A stretch of DNA of 64,000 nucleotides from Bacillota bacterium (GTDB lineage Bacteria > Bacillota > Clostridia > Lachnospirales > Lachnospiraceae), in contig JAEXOU010000012.1 of NCBI GenBank assembly GCA_023439125.1, positions 124,001 to 188,000 on the forward strand, read 5' to 3'. A program made the translations under genes and the position numbers. How positions within the stretch are numbered: position 1 is the first letter of the stretch; every line of letters begins with the position of its first letter. Positions 46,298 through 55,947 of this stretch are shown here, one piece after another. Below the pieces are notes generated by a model that did not search any database, was not told the DNA's origin, and saw only the letters and a list, made by a program, of their open reading frames with translations.

Positions 46298-48205
46298 TCA
46301 TAACAATAATGCGAACTCCTCTGGCGGCATTGGCTTTTGATAATAATATCCTTGAATAATGTCACATTTCTGTTCTTGCAGTAAATCATGCTGACCTTTT
46401 GTTTCTACACCTTCTGCAACAACTTCAACTTTCATACTCTTTGCATAGGAAATAATATGCATTACAATCGTACGGTCCTTGTCAGAGAACTCAACATCCT
46501 CTAAATCTCGTATCAATGCTTTATCAATTTTGAGAGCATGAATCGGTAACTCATTTAATAAGTGAATCGAAGAGTAGCTAGCCCCAAAATTGTCCACCGA
46601 GAGTATAAAGCCTAATTCGGATAGACTCTTCATAACTTTTATTAATTCCTCTCGATTCTCATAAACTGCAATCTCAGGAAACTCAAACTCAATCAACTGA
46701 TGAGGGATATGGTATGAGTCAACAATATCGACAATATCTTGTAAGAAAGATTGTCCCTTGAGATGTTGTGCTGATAAATTAATAGAAACAGGTACCACAG
46801 ATTTTCCAGTGTTAATCCACTCTCTCATATGTTCACAAACACTCTCAAGTACATAGATATCAATTTGTGTAATTATCCCATTGGATTCCAACAAAGGTAA
46901 AAAAACATTAGGTCCTAACAATCCATTCTTCGGATGGTTCCATCGAACTAAAGCTTCGATCCCTACAATTTCTTCAGACTCAATTCGATACTTTGGTTGA
47001 AAAAATACAAGAAATTGATTTCTATAAAATGCATCGGAAACTTCTTTTATTAATTGACTAGATTCATTGACTATAGCTGTCTTATTTTGATAGAAACTAA
47101 TATTTGCAATCGTCTGATCTCCTACTTTCAGTCTCGCTTTTTTAGCACGCGCGATTACTCGATCAATATCCGTTTCCTTTCCTACGATACAAACACCACT
47201 ACGAAACGTTATCTTACAAAAATTATTTTCATTCATCGGTATATCACCGGCATGTTTTAATATTCGAATTAATCTTTGACGAAATTTTAATTCATCATCA
47301 TAAATAAGTAGCATGCCAAATACATCATCCTGAAAACGCGCAAATGTCTCCTCTTCTTTTATCCAGTTGGATATAATCTGTGCAACTCCCTTTAGTAAAT
47401 AATCACAATATGACCTTCCATTCAATTCTGCAATTAATGTATACTTATCAATGCTAAATGATACATACGCATACGTATACTTTTCAGCGTTAATATACTT
47501 TTGAGCAATTGCTTTATGTATTGAATATTGTGGTAACCCCGTTACAACATCAGGTTTTCCACTTTTATTACTCTTACGTATTGCACTACTTTGTTGGTAA
47601 TAATAATAAATAAACGCTAAGATGAGAGCAACAAATACCAAAATAATGATGGTGATTGCAATATGAAAAACAGAATTAATCTCTTTTGTAACTAGTTGTT
47701 TCGATACAATCGTGATAACATATCCGCTAGAAGCAACACTTGCCTCAAGAATAGTAGCATAGATTGACTCCCCAGACTTTAGATTATATTGTTTCACTTG
47801 ATTTTCATCTTCATATATCGCTTGTTTTAAGTCAGAAAGATTGATTTCATCTAAAAAAAGTTCTATGTAAGGTAAATTCTCCATGCTAGTCTTGCCAAAC
47901 ATCGCTACGATATTTCCATGATCATTTACTAGGAAACTATATGCACTGTTATTCCAATCATAATCATGATTACTATCAGGAATTGTGACTACTTCAGAAG
48001 TACCAGACATATCGAATAAAAGCGCTGTATCATACTCATTTGAAATCTTTATACTTTGCTTATTGATCTCAACCAAACGTTGTTTAGACTCCGATAATAG
48101 TAAGCCCTTAATCGAAAATAAGAAAAAGAGAATAGCGCTAATACTAATCACTATGACTAACATAATATGCAAAAATAATCTTCTATTTTTTTGTTCTTTC
48201 AACAT
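46298..48205 (-). CDS. membrane protein with degenerate GGDEF and EAL domains
   Basis: A 635-residue protein. Two membrane segments (about 12-32 and 180-203) flank a periplasmic-type sensor. The GGDEF domain lacks its signature: RFQDDVF stands in its place, so no cyclase activity is expected. The EAL domain keeps EALVRW (Glu about 417), NLS, LKIDK, EGVET and QG, but the metal-binding DDFGTGYSS loop reads DNFGASYSS. The second Asp is Asn, so phosphodiesterase activity may be reduced or lost. It may be a c-di-GMP sensor or a weak phosphodiesterase affecting motility. Confidence 0.93.
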   Translation of the reverse strand: MLKEQKNRRLFLHIMLVIVISISAILFFLFSIKGLLLSESKQRLVEINKQSIKISNEYDTALLFDMSGTSEVVTIPDSNHDYDWNNSAYSFLVNDHGNIVAMFGKTSMENLPYIELFLDEINLSDLKQAIYEDENQVKQYNLKSGESIYATILEASVASSGYVITIVSKQLVTKEINSVFHIAITIIILVFVALILAFIYYYYQQSSAIRKSNKSGKPDVVTGLPQYSIHKAIAQKYINAEKYTYAYVSFSIDKYTLIAELNGRSYCDYLLKGVAQIISNWIKEEETFARFQDDVFGMLLIYDDELKFRQRLIRILKHAGDIPMNENNFCKITFRSGVCIVGKETDIDRVIARAKKARLKVGDQTIANISFYQNKTAIVNESSQLIKEVSDAFYRNQFLVFFQPKYRIESEEIVGIEALVRWNHPKNGLLGPNVFLPLLESNGIITQIDIYVLESVCEHMREWINTGKSVVPVSINLSAQHLKGQSFLQDIVDIVDSYHIPHQLIEFEFPEIAVYENREELIKVMKSLSELGFILSVDNFGASYSSIHLLNELPIHALKIDKALIRDLEDVEFSDKDRTIVMHIISYAKSMKVEVVAEGVETKGQHDLLQEQKCDIIQGYYYQKPMPPEEFALLL

Positions 48206-48257
48206 ATATGCACACCATTCCCTTTGTTGTTATATATTTTAACATGAACATATATTA

Positions 48258-48287
48258 ATTATAGCATGTGCGTCTAAATAACTTCAA
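48258..48287 (-). promoter_or_regulatory. promoter of the EAL gene
   Basis: TTGAAG (48287-48282), 18-bp spacer, TATAAT (48263-48258) on the minus strand, about 50 bp before the start codon. Confidence 0.55.
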
Positions 48288-48320
48288 TATAAACTTAAAA
48301 AAGCCCCTCCACATCTGTTC

Positions 48321-50468
48321 TTATTTAATGCTAATAACCTGTTTTAATAAATCTTCTTCCCTAGAACTTGCTCCAATCATCAACTCAATTTCCCCTGGCT
48401 CAGTAATACGATTTTCCGTCCGATCTACAAAGGAAAAATCCATCTGATTTAACTCAAATTGAACCGAAATCTTATGCTTTGCTTGGATATGAACTTTTTC
48501 AAAACGAACTAATTGTTTTACAGGTGTCATAATTGAACTGACAAGATCTCTAAAGTAGAGTTGGACGACCTCATCTCCATCAATATCACTAACATTTTCT
48601 ACCTCTACACTGATTGTCCATGAGCCATCCTCTAAATCCCTTACTTGAAAATTATGATAAACAAACTTAGAATAGGACATTCCCTGACCAAAAGAGAATA
48701 AAGGTTGTGCAGGCATATCCATATATTTACCACCATGCCAACCAGGTAAGTAATTATAATAGACCGGAAGCTGTCCACTATGTCTTGGAAATGATATCGG
48801 TAACTTACCAGATGGATTTCTCCTTCCAAATAAAATATTAGCAACAGCTTTACCTCCAAACATGCCCCCATTAAATGCTGTCACAAAAGCATCTGAGCCT
48901 TCTACAACTTCTGTCACACAAAGTGGCTTGGAGGAAAGTAATACTGTTATTATCTTTTTACCTGTCTCCTTCATTGCTTTGAATAGTTCTAACTGCTTAC
49001 CAGAAAGAGCAAGATCTGCTCTATCTTTATACTCGCCAACCTGACGAATCTCATCACCAATAACTAGAACAATTAAGTCACTGTTCATCGCAACCTTCAC
49101 TGCTTGATCGATATCATCCGCTTTACCGTCTAATACATCACAACCCTTGCAATATGTAACCTCAACATTTTCTGCAACCTCTTTCATCCCTTCAAAAATA
49201 GTGGTATAAGGTCTTTTTGCTACCTTATCTGGATCTGGACTAGGATGAGAAAAATAAGTCCAATCACCATACTGGGCTTTCACATCATCTGCATTGGGAC
49301 CAATGACAGCAATTTTCTTTACGTCTACTCCTATTGGTAATACCGAATCATTTTTTAATAAAACAACACACTCATCTGCCAACGTCTCATTAATCTGTAA
49401 ATGCTCCATACAACCGATACACCCTTTGATTCCACTCTTTTCAGCGTGCTCAAATAATCCCATCTTCTCCTTAATCGATAAAATGTTTCTTACAGCCTCA
49501 TCAATGACTTCTTCCTCTAATCGTCCCTCCTTAACCAATGAGATTGCTGACTCATAAAATACTTCACTTGTCATAATCATGTCATTACCTGCCATTGCAG
49601 TTAATCTTGAAGCTTCCTTTCTATCAGCAGTCACACATTGATTATTTACAAGGCTATTTACATTATCCCAGTCAGTTACTACAAAGCCTTCAAACCCTAG
49701 CTCATCACGTAATATATCTTTTAATGCCTTGGAACTTACTGTAAAAGGCTCTCCATCAATAGAACCATATGCTGTCATGAAAGTTGCACAGCCTGCTTCA
49801 ACTGCTTTTTGGAATGGAGGAAGAAAGACATCTTTCATTTTTCGATAGGTCATCTCGGTATCACATGCATCTCTAGCGCCAACTGCCTCTCCGTAACCGA
49901 TATAGTGCTTCGCACATGCCAAAATACTATCTTGGTCACTCAAGTTATCCCCTTGGTATCCTTGAATAATAGCAGCTCCTAATTCACCTGTCAGATAAGG
50001 ATCTTCTCCAAATGTCTCGTTTACTCTTCCCCATCGAGTATCTCTTGCTAAACATAATACTGGCGAGAAAGTCCAATGTAAACCATCGGTCGCTACTTCT
50101 CTTGCCGTAATTCTTCCCATTTTTCTAATTAATTCTCTATTCCAGCTACATGCCATAGCGAGCTGCGTTGGAAAAATTGTTGCATTATCATTTAATCCAT
50201 GTCCATGAATCGCATCGATTCCAAATATAACAGGGATTCCTTGTTCACTATTCAAAGCTGCTTCTTGGATTTCTCTTGCATCATCGCCAAGTACATGTAA
50301 AAAAGATCCCGCACCCTTTTTCGCCCATTCCAGTGCTTTTTCTCTTCCAACAACGGAATAAGGAATCTGAATCATCTGTGCAACCTTTTGCTCTAAAGTC
50401 ATTCTGCTGATTAAGGATTCTACCCTTTTACTTTTATCATTCACAACTTGGCCCATTTTGTCGTTCAT
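48321..50468 (-). CDS. glycoside hydrolase family 3 beta-glucosidase
   Basis: A 715-residue GH3 enzyme. The (alpha/beta)8 barrel carries the nucleophile loop GFVVTDWDNVN (Asp about 266) and KHYIGYGEAVGARD. The alpha/beta sandwich has GGKAVANILFG and PLFSFGQGMSYSKF, and a C-terminal fibronectin III-like domain follows (VSVEVENVSDIDGDEVVQLY). No signal peptide, so cytoplasmic, acting on imported beta-glucosides such as cellobiose. ATG at 50468 has GGAGGT before it. Confidence 0.95.
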   Translation of the reverse strand: MNDKMGQVVNDKSKRVESLISRMTLEQKVAQMIQIPYSVVGREKALEWAKKGAGSFLHVLGDDAREIQEAALNSEQGIPVIFGIDAIHGHGLNDNATIFPTQLAMACSWNRELIRKMGRITAREVATDGLHWTFSPVLCLARDTRWGRVNETFGEDPYLTGELGAAIIQGYQGDNLSDQDSILACAKHYIGYGEAVGARDACDTEMTYRKMKDVFLPPFQKAVEAGCATFMTAYGSIDGEPFTVSSKALKDILRDELGFEGFVVTDWDNVNSLVNNQCVTADRKEASRLTAMAGNDMIMTSEVFYESAISLVKEGRLEEEVIDEAVRNILSIKEKMGLFEHAEKSGIKGCIGCMEHLQINETLADECVVLLKNDSVLPIGVDVKKIAVIGPNADDVKAQYGDWTYFSHPSPDPDKVAKRPYTTIFEGMKEVAENVEVTYCKGCDVLDGKADDIDQAVKVAMNSDLIVLVIGDEIRQVGEYKDRADLALSGKQLELFKAMKETGKKIITVLLSSKPLCVTEVVEGSDAFVTAFNGGMFGGKAVANILFGRRNPSGKLPISFPRHSGQLPVYYNYLPGWHGGKYMDMPAQPLFSFGQGMSYSKFVYHNFQVRDLEDGSWTISVEVENVSDIDGDEVVQLYFRDLVSSIMTPVKQLVRFEKVHIQAKHKISVQFELNQMDFSFVDRTENRITEPGEIELMIGASSREEDLLKQVISIK

Positions 50469-50591
50469 CGTTACTACCTCCACAGAATTTATTATTTAGC
50501 TTTACGAGATTATTGTACCTTATATTCTAATAAAATACCATAATCTCTGCATATGATATAAACAATAGGTTGTCGCACTAGCTGAATGTCC

Positions 50592-50710
50592 AATAAAAGA
50601 ATGAAGGGTGATGGTATTTTTCGGAGTCTCCCCTACAAATCCACTTGCATTTTATGGACTTGTGAGCATAGCACTACCGCGAAAATTACAATCACCCTTC
50701 ATTCTTTATT
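50592..50710 (-). other. extended hairpin with conserved core, copy 1 (E1)
   Basis: A 17-bp perfect outer stem (AAAGAATGAAGGGTGAT at 50596-50612 with its complement at 50691-50707) plus an inner GTATTTTTCG/CGAAAATTAC stem enclose about 65 nt. Read on the minus strand the core contains GCTATGCTCACAAGTCCA and GTGGATTTGTAGGGG, and TTTTATTG follows the stem. It lies at the 3' end of the ABC transporter pair, in the 312-bp gap before the GH3 gene. The core matches the element at 63378-63478. Confidence 0.75.
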
Positions 50711-50781
50711 CCATATCAAAAAACTCAATTTTCTTTTCTTAAATATTCTCTAATCAGTATAATAAGAGCAAGAAGCTAATT

Positions 50782-52572
50782 TCAACCACCATATTTACCT
50801 GCCTGAACATGCCACATCGTTGCATACTTTCCTTCCATTGCGAGCAATTGAGCATGAGTACCTTCTTCAATAATTCTTCCTTGTTCTATCATTACAATAC
50901 GATCTGCATCTCTAGTAGTAGATAGACGATGAGAAATATAGAATACTGTTTTGTTCTGTGCTGCTTCATGCATTGCAGTATTTAGATTATACTCTGCAAT
51001 AGGATCAAGTGCACTTGATGGCTCATCCATAGCAAGAATATCCGCTTGCCGATAGAATGCTCTTGCAATTGCAACTTTCTGTCCCTCTCCTCCTGACAAG
51101 TTAACACCCTTCTCATCAAACTCAGTCGTAATTGGTGTATTTAGCCCTAATGGCAATTTATCCATACACTCTTCAAAACCACTGTGAATCAAAGCTTTTG
51201 TTACCTCCACTTCTTCTTTCGAACTGTCTTTTATATCATCTAAGATGACATTCTCGAACAAAGTTGCACCATACATTTGAAAATCTTGAAATACAACTCC
51301 AATGCGTTTATGATACTCATCGATATCATAATTTTGAATATCTTGACCATGGTATAGAATCTTACCTTCCGATGGATCATATAAACGCATTAAGAGCTTA
51401 ATTAATGTCGTTTTTCCTGCGCCGTTGTATCCTACGATAGCAATTTTTTCTCCTGGTTTAACTTTGAGTGAGATATTATGAAGAATATCTTTCGATTGAT
51501 TAGGATAGTGAAAACTTACATTCTTTAGTTCAATTTCACCCACATCTTCTGGAACTTTCAATCCGATTCCATGTTTGATTGTCGGTTCATATGCTAAGAA
51601 CGCTTTAATCTTATCAATATAAAGACTATTTTCATTTGCCTTTGGTGCAATTTCTGCAAAGCCTCGCATTGCAGATCTAAGGCTTCCCGTTCGATTAAAT
51701 AGTACAACTGCATTACTATAATCAATCGTATGTAAAACTGCTGCTTGAAAAATTAAATAACCAACGTATAAGCCATCTGTTATAAAATCACTTGCAAGAT
51801 AGGCTTGTGTGAATAAAAGTCCTGTACGCTTTCGCGACACTTTCTTTTGCTCCGTAATCATCTCATCGTTGGCTTCATCAAATTCCTTTTCTAACATATC
51901 TCCAACCTGAGGGTGAAGACGCAGTTCTTTTGCGAAATCATTTAGATAAAATACTCGATTTACATAACTCCTTTTTCGTTCCCAAGGATTGAGCTTCATC
52001 CTTACATTATAGTTAACTTTATTAATCAGCTTAGCTAAGAAGAAATTAAGAAGGAAGGAGACAAATACAAACAAAATACCCATTGCACTAGTAGTTAAAA
52101 AGAATATTCCAGTCGTAACAATTACAGTGAAGCTCTGCATGATTGTACCTAGCAAGGTTAGAAAGCGGTCAATCGAAGCTTCCGATTCTGCTACTGCTAA
52201 TACAAAATCATTATAATATTTGGGGTCATCGTAGCATGATAAGTCGAGCTCTGCTGCTTTTTGATACATCTCCTCCTTAAGTGCCTTATATAATTTAGGT
52301 TTTTCCCTAAACGTCATTCCATGAATATAGTAACCATCAGGGATAATCTGTATCATATTAATAAGTAATATAATTCCTATAACGAGAAACGCCTTGTAAA
52401 ATGGCTCTCCATATTCAGCACAATGTAATACGTAACGAATTCCAAGTGTATGTTCAAGGAATATTATGAACTGATAGCGAAACGCATCATATAAAAGAAA
52501 GATCATATATTTCGGTGATGCTTTAAAACATAATTTCCATAGAAACAGGTGATTTTTCCAAATATGTTTCAT
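50782..52572 (-). CDS. ABC exporter half-transporter, second subunit
   Basis: A 596-residue fused permease-ATPase. An N-terminal six-helix membrane domain is followed by an ABC domain with Walker A IVGYNGAGKTTLI, signature VNLSGGEGQKVAIARA, Walker B ILAMDEPSSALDP and switch His in YISHRLS. ATG at 52572 lies one base after the stop of the upstream half-transporter, so the two are translationally coupled and likely form a heterodimer. The substrate is unknown; the coupled pair resembles peptide or drug exporters. Confidence 0.93.
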   Translation of the reverse strand: MKHIWKNHLFLWKLCFKASPKYMIFLLYDAFRYQFIIFLEHTLGIRYVLHCAEYGEPFYKAFLVIGIILLINMIQIIPDGYYIHGMTFREKPKLYKALKEEMYQKAAELDLSCYDDPKYYNDFVLAVAESEASIDRFLTLLGTIMQSFTVIVTTGIFFLTTSAMGILFVFVSFLLNFFLAKLINKVNYNVRMKLNPWERKRSYVNRVFYLNDFAKELRLHPQVGDMLEKEFDEANDEMITEQKKVSRKRTGLLFTQAYLASDFITDGLYVGYLIFQAAVLHTIDYSNAVVLFNRTGSLRSAMRGFAEIAPKANENSLYIDKIKAFLAYEPTIKHGIGLKVPEDVGEIELKNVSFHYPNQSKDILHNISLKVKPGEKIAIVGYNGAGKTTLIKLLMRLYDPSEGKILYHGQDIQNYDIDEYHKRIGVVFQDFQMYGATLFENVILDDIKDSSKEEVEVTKALIHSGFEECMDKLPLGLNTPITTEFDEKGVNLSGGEGQKVAIARAFYRQADILAMDEPSSALDPIAEYNLNTAMHEAAQNKTVFYISHRLSTTRDADRIVMIEQGRIIEEGTHAQLLAMEGKYATMWHVQAGKYGG

Positions 52573-52573
52573 A

Positions 52574-54409
52574 CTAATTCTCACCCCCAGTTGCAAATAT
52601 ACCGTCTTTCATCTCATTTGGCGATGCTGCTAAATAATTGACTGCTTGTTTCATATACATGTCTGCATAAGAACCCTGTTTCTTCACCAATGTCTTATGA
52701 GTTCCCTCTTCAATTACGCTTCCATTCTCAAGCATAAATACCCAGTCTGCATTTTGTACAGAAGAAAGTCGATGAGAGATAAATAGCATTGTCTTATCTC
52801 TACCACTCTTTAAAATATTATCAAAAAGTTCATATTCAGCTATTGGATCGAGTGCACTAGAAGGCTCATCAAAAATCCTTAATGGACAATTGGTAACAAA
52901 TGCTCGAGCGACTACGATTTTCTGATATTCACCACCAGAGAGTACTGCACCATCTTCTGCAAATTCCTTCGTTAATATTGTATGTATTCCCTTTTGCAAG
53001 GACATTATCTTTTCATAAACACCAGCCATTTTTAAAGCTTGAATTACCGTTGCTTCATCTTCTTGCTTAGCTTTACGCATTAATACATTCTCCATGACTG
53101 ACATTGAAAAGATTTGGTGTTCCTGAAATGCCGTCGAGAACAGAGCACGATATTTATGAAGATTATACTCCTTGATATTACGTCCATTTAATAGAATTTC
53201 ACCCTCGATTGGATCATAAAATCTCATCAGCAATTTAATAATTGTTGATTTTCCAGCTCCATTATGACCAACTAAAGCATAGGTTTTATCTCCTCGAATC
53301 TGGAAGGATAGATTTTTGATTATCATTTTATCTTTATAAGAAAAACTAACATTTCGAAATTCAAGACATTCTATCTGGGGATCTGGATCCATTCCTTCAA
53401 AATCCTCTGGAATTTTCTCTTCATACTCGAGAAACGTACGTAAATTGTTAACAAACAAACCATTTTTATAGCAAGTCATCAACGACTCTGTAAAACCAAT
53501 TAGAATCCATGTAGAAGATACCATCATACTCGTAATAACTGCTAACTGATCTAATGACATCGTATGACTCACTAATGTTCGATAAGCTCCATATATTAAT
53601 AATCCTTCAAAAATAAATGAGAATGTAAACATAACACGGAACCAATGAAAAACCATGGCTTTTTTCGTATACTTCTTAGTCACATCAATCATTCCTTGAA
53701 TTGCTTCTTGATAGTGACGTTTCATCAATGCAAATGCATTCGTAAGTCGTATCTCCTTGGCATAATCAGTTAGATACATAACACGGTTGACGTAGGACAC
53801 TTTACGATTATGAGGTACCATATCTTGATTACGTTGATAGTCAAGCTCTCCTATTTTTCGATTAAAAACAAAGTTACCAATGACAGGGAATAAAACAAAT
53901 AATACTGATAATTTATCTACTTCAAACATAAAACAGAAGGATAAAATAGACGCAATTACGCCAAAGATTACACCCCAAACTACGGAAACCGTATCTAAAA
54001 GTCGTTCGTCTGCTTTCTCCATTGCTAAAGTGTATTTATTATAGAATTCACTATCTTCAAAACACGAAATTTCCACATTTCTTGATTTTCTAAAAAGAAT
54101 CTTATTTAACCCTTTCGTTACTATAATATTTGTGATTGGTGTAACTTTACCTTTTACATAACTACTATATAATGAACTACTAGCGAAAACTGCGACTGTA
54201 ATACATAGAAAGGTCATAATTGCTGAGAATTCTTGATTTGTTTCTAGTGATTTAATCACATATCGCATAAAAAAAGCGCTATAAAATAGCCACTCAAAGT
54301 AACCAAGTAATCGAGTTATTGCTTCATGAATAACTCTGCTAGGACATATTTTCCACAGTAAATGCATTGCATATAAGTTATTACGTATCGCTTGATTTTT
54401 TTTCTTCAT
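52574..54409 (-). CDS. ABC exporter half-transporter, first subunit
   Basis: A 611-residue permease-ATPase, similar in layout to its neighbour. Walker A LVGHNGAGKSTII, signature AVLSGGEYQKIVVARA, Walker B LRIFDEPSSALDP and FISHRLS. The permease half keeps the same KVSYVNRVMYLTDYAKEIRL segment as the second subunit, showing a shared origin. First gene of the two-gene unit. Confidence 0.93.
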   Translation of the reverse strand: MKKKNQAIRNNLYAMHLLWKICPSRVIHEAITRLLGYFEWLFYSAFFMRYVIKSLETNQEFSAIMTFLCITVAVFASSSLYSSYVKGKVTPITNIIVTKGLNKILFRKSRNVEISCFEDSEFYNKYTLAMEKADERLLDTVSVVWGVIFGVIASILSFCFMFEVDKLSVLFVLFPVIGNFVFNRKIGELDYQRNQDMVPHNRKVSYVNRVMYLTDYAKEIRLTNAFALMKRHYQEAIQGMIDVTKKYTKKAMVFHWFRVMFTFSFIFEGLLIYGAYRTLVSHTMSLDQLAVITSMMVSSTWILIGFTESLMTCYKNGLFVNNLRTFLEYEEKIPEDFEGMDPDPQIECLEFRNVSFSYKDKMIIKNLSFQIRGDKTYALVGHNGAGKSTIIKLLMRFYDPIEGEILLNGRNIKEYNLHKYRALFSTAFQEHQIFSMSVMENVLMRKAKQEDEATVIQALKMAGVYEKIMSLQKGIHTILTKEFAEDGAVLSGGEYQKIVVARAFVTNCPLRIFDEPSSALDPIAEYELFDNILKSGRDKTMLFISHRLSSVQNADWVFMLENGSVIEEGTHKTLVKKQGSYADMYMKQAVNYLAASPNEMKDGIFATGGEN

Positions 54410-54579
54410 TCTCTTACCTCTTAGTTTCTATGTATAGGTTCATTGGTATACGTGGTTAGGGTTAAACTGATTGTAAATTTTACCACAATATTCTATTATT
54501 TGCAAGAAGAGATACTTGAGATATTTCATCAACGAACTATATTAATTTAATGAGAATTCCATCCCATCCTCCTAATATT

Positions 54580-55197
54580 TTACTTTATCTTTCTAGCAAC
54601 AATCTTATTAGAAGCATGTAAGTGCTTAGGCACATTAGGATGTTCATCTTCGAACACATAAGACTTGAACTGTAAAACTTCCCAATCATCATATAATTCT
54701 TTAATTTCTTCGTCTTTCGCCAAACCAATTGCAAAAGGGGCAATATCTTCTGATGCAGGTACAACATCTGTAAAAATTTGAATGATATGAATACCTCCAT
54801 CGTTTGTATTTTCTTTCGCTTCTTTCACAAACTTTTTCCAATCGTTTTTACCAACAAAATGTAACGTTCCAAAACAAAGAATCACATCATAATTCTGTTC
54901 GAATCCGTATTCCGTTAAATCTGCTGTAAAAGCATTCAATTGTATTCCTGCCTCTTCACATCTATATTTGACTTTTGCAATTCCATATTCTGATATATCA
55001 AATGCATCAACACAATGGCCTTTCTGTGCTAAATATAACGCGTTTTGCCCTTCTCCGCATCCTACATCCAAAACTCTGGATTGCTCGGGAAATAACAGTT
55101 CAAATTCTTTAATCGTATCATTGGGTGCGCTTGAAAAAGCTACAGCATCCTTACTTTGATATGCTTCCTCCCAAAAAGGAACTACTTGTTTCATCAT
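54580..55197 (-). CDS. class I SAM-dependent methyltransferase, TehB-like
   Basis: A 205-residue methyltransferase. Motif I VLDVGCGEGQNALYLA, acidic FDISEYGI and the post-motif YDVILCFGTLHF are clear. Its size and N-terminus (FWEEAYQSKDAVAFSS) are like TehB/thiopurine-type small-molecule methyltransferases. GGAGG lies before the ATG. Single-gene unit; substrate unknown. Confidence 0.88.
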   Translation of the reverse strand: MMKQVVPFWEEAYQSKDAVAFSSAPNDTIKEFELLFPEQSRVLDVGCGEGQNALYLAQKGHCVDAFDISEYGIAKVKYRCEEAGIQLNAFTADLTEYGFEQNYDVILCFGTLHFVGKNDWKKFVKEAKENTNDGGIHIIQIFTDVVPASEDIAPFAIGLAKDEEIKELYDDWEVLQFKSYVFEDEHPNVPKHLHASNKIVARKIK

Positions 55198-55427
55198 TTT
55201 CTACCCCTCCTTCTTCTGCCATATAACAATTGCTTTCCATATTCCTGGATTTTCCTTTCACGATTACATTCGTCTCAATAAAAGTTTATTGTTCCAAATT
55301 ATACGCTCACTTTTTTATTAATACAAGTAAAACATTTTAATATTTATGTAAATACTTCACCCCAAAATTTCTACTCACGCAATCATTCTTCTAAGCAAAA
55401 CACGAAATAACTCGCTCCGTGCTCACT

Positions 55428-55772
55428 TTAATACTCCTTCCACTCACCATCTTCCAGTATCTCAAACTGTCCCCACCGGGGCTTTCCAGTATCTCTTCCC
55501 TTTACCCTAATGGGCATAAATGCATCATGCTGACATCCCGGCAAAGGATCGTCTATTTCTATCCATCCCCGCTCGTCCAATTTTTCTTCCCAAGCCTCTA
55601 GGGCATCATCCAAATCTGCATAAAAATGATCAAAACTGCAGAACATAGCATCTTTATGAGTGTAAAGATATACCGCCACACCATCTCCCTTTATCACATG
55701 AATCATCACCTTATATACAGTATCCTTTTTATTACACAAATACGGTTGTTTCAGAAAACCATACATTCTCAT
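55428..55772 (-). CDS. hypothetical protein, 114 residues
   Basis: Not recognised. A soluble acidic protein (YGFLKQPYLCNKKDTVYKVMI, then DDALEAWEEKLDERGWIEIDDPLPGCQ). ATG at 55772 is chosen because GAGGAG lies 6 nt upstream; a frame extending 26 codons further has no ribosome site. Late residues RWGQFEILEDGEWKEY resemble small uncharacterised clostridial proteins. Single gene just downstream of the tuf terminator. Confidence 0.65.
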   Translation of the reverse strand: MRMYGFLKQPYLCNKKDTVYKVMIHVIKGDGVAVYLYTHKDAMFCSFDHFYADLDDALEAWEEKLDERGWIEIDDPLPGCQHDAFMPIRVKGRDTGKPRWGQFEILEDGEWKEY

Positions 55773-55866
55773 TATATTCTCCTCATTTTTCATCATTTTT
55801 AGTGGGTCATCTAGGAAAGGAGCATGATTAAAACAATCACTCCCCAACACTTGACTCAGAACCTAT

Positions 55867-55908
55867 AAAAAGTCCCTCAAGTTCTCCGAGGAGAAATTGA
55901 GGGACTTT
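55867..55908 (-). terminator. tuf terminator
   Basis: Long stem AAAGTCCCTCAA and TTGAGGGACTTT, with inner TTCTCC/GGAGAA; read on the minus strand it ends in TTTTT, 40 bp after tuf. Confidence 0.93.
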
Positions 55909-55947
55909 CGACCGCTTAAACACAATATATCTATCTTAAGATATTAA

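Noticed and set aside
46298..48205. Active diguanylate cyclase
   Set aside because: The GGDEF signature is replaced by QDDVF, so cyclase activity is not expected.
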